NCBI GenBank assembly: GCA_907164885.2
Contig: OU015493.1
Coordinates: 63,449,275 to 63,513,274 of the forward strand
Length of the DNA: 64,000 nt
Source: Dolomedes plantarius
Taxonomy: Eukaryota > Arthropoda > Arachnida > Araneae > Dolomedidae
Direction: 5' to 3'
Part shown: piece after piece, positions 63,259 through 64,000 of the stretch
How the letters are laid out: every line of letters begins with the position of its first letter
Position numbering within the stretch: the first letter of the stretch is position 1
Position numbers and translations under genes: made by a program
Notes under the pieces: model-generated
The model's database searches: none
What the model was told of the DNA's origin: nothing
Seen by the model: only the letters and a program-made list of their open reading frames with translations

Positions 63259-64000
63259 CATCAACTATACAACCAAGTGCCACACAGTTAAATGAAGTTA
63301 AACAGATACTTTGACACTATAAAGGAATTTCTCTGTTTTGAAGGTCCTGAAGACTATATTTCCTCGCACTGCAAGATCCAACACTGCTTTTGATACTAAT
63401 GTACGAGTTTTGGAAAGAGAGTCAAGCAGAATTTTATAGTTTTAGGCTTGCTAATTTCATGCCATTTAAAATTCCTGTCTTAACACAGTAAAACTGTTTG
63501 CATAAATGTGGGATACTATTATAATAACATAACACCGATAACAATTATAATAATAATTAATAATTACTATTATTAGCTAATTTGTAGTTTAGTCACTATT
63601 AGTAACAGTAACCATGCAGTTAAATTACTTGGCAACGGAGTAATAAAAATCTGTTATTCCCTTTTTATATGAAACGCATGTGTAGTAATTAAAATCATTG
63701 TTTCTAGATAATTAATAATCTTCAAACTAATATTGTTATTTTATCAGAATTAATTTTACAAACTTTAATAAGCCATATTGTTATTAAATATTAACAATTT
63801 TTTTTTCTCTAACAATCAGTGGGAATTTATTAATGTTGCATGTCCTGAATGGCCATTTTATTATGACTATCTGACAATTTTATGCAAATTAGCTATGACG
63901 TTCCGCTGTTGGTGCTATAGGGGGCGATTGGTATAAAAAAGTGTTGCTGGATTAATTTAAAAAACAACTGAAGAGTATTGCTTGTGAAGGGATGGAAAAA
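62409..64000. other. right edge, intron between domain II exons and window exon 1
   Basis: G run at about 62524-62535, hairpin GGAGGTT/AACCTCC (62602-62621) and a C(15)A(30) compound homopolymer at about 63210-63254. No exon was found, so the domain II S6 exon lies further right. Confidence 0.5.

Overview
This is AT-rich animal DNA with long introns, poly-A and poly-C runs and many transposon relics. It looks like an arthropod and most likely a chelicerate, probably a spider. That assignment rests on the predicted channel protein and on repeat families I associate with spider genomes (KRBA2-like Ginger relics, an 'EHGERFHQDI' multicopy family, a tRNA-headed SINE). No alignment was run.

One host gene fills most of the window. 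It lies on the minus strand and encodes the alpha-1 subunit of a low-voltage-activated (T-type, Cav3) calcium channel, the orthologue type of Drosophila Ca-alpha1T. I place 18 coding exons between 61977 and 5747. They read without a stop through 978 codons, and every splice phase agrees with the next. They cover the domain II-III cytoplasmic linker (61977-44233), domain III (44312-23412), the short III-IV linker and domain IV (15896-5747). Domains I and II lie beyond the right edge. The C-terminal tail lies beyond the left edge or in short exons I could not see. The domain III and IV pore loops carry aspartate (SSKDGW, TGDNW), which fits the Cav3 EEDD filter.

The introns and the left flank are packed with mobile DNA. 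From left to right these are: a decayed multicopy-family pseudogene (1.4-3.1 kb); a nearly intact DD41D mariner (9.2-10.4 kb); a Merlin element with a hAT MITE inside it, both with target duplications (20.3-22.2 kb); a non-LTR retrotransposon 3' end with a hairpin cluster (23.8-25.4 kb); a solo LTR (26.8-27.4 kb); several SINEs; a Ginger element with about 400 bp inverted repeats (32.7-35.9 kb); a 3-unit long tandem repeat (41.7-42.5 kb); three Harbinger-like MITEs; two piggyBac-type relics; a retrotransposon RNase H fragment (51.8-52.6 kb); and an LTR-like promoter with a perfect five-unit heat-shock element (59.26 kb). A four-copy dispersed foldback-like repeat (6.3, 36.6, 52.8, 62.2 kb) ties distant introns together.

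No bacterial operons, CRISPR arrays, rRNA or convincing functional tRNA genes are present. The accessory interest lies in the transposons, one possible poison exon of the channel and the heat-shock-like promoter.
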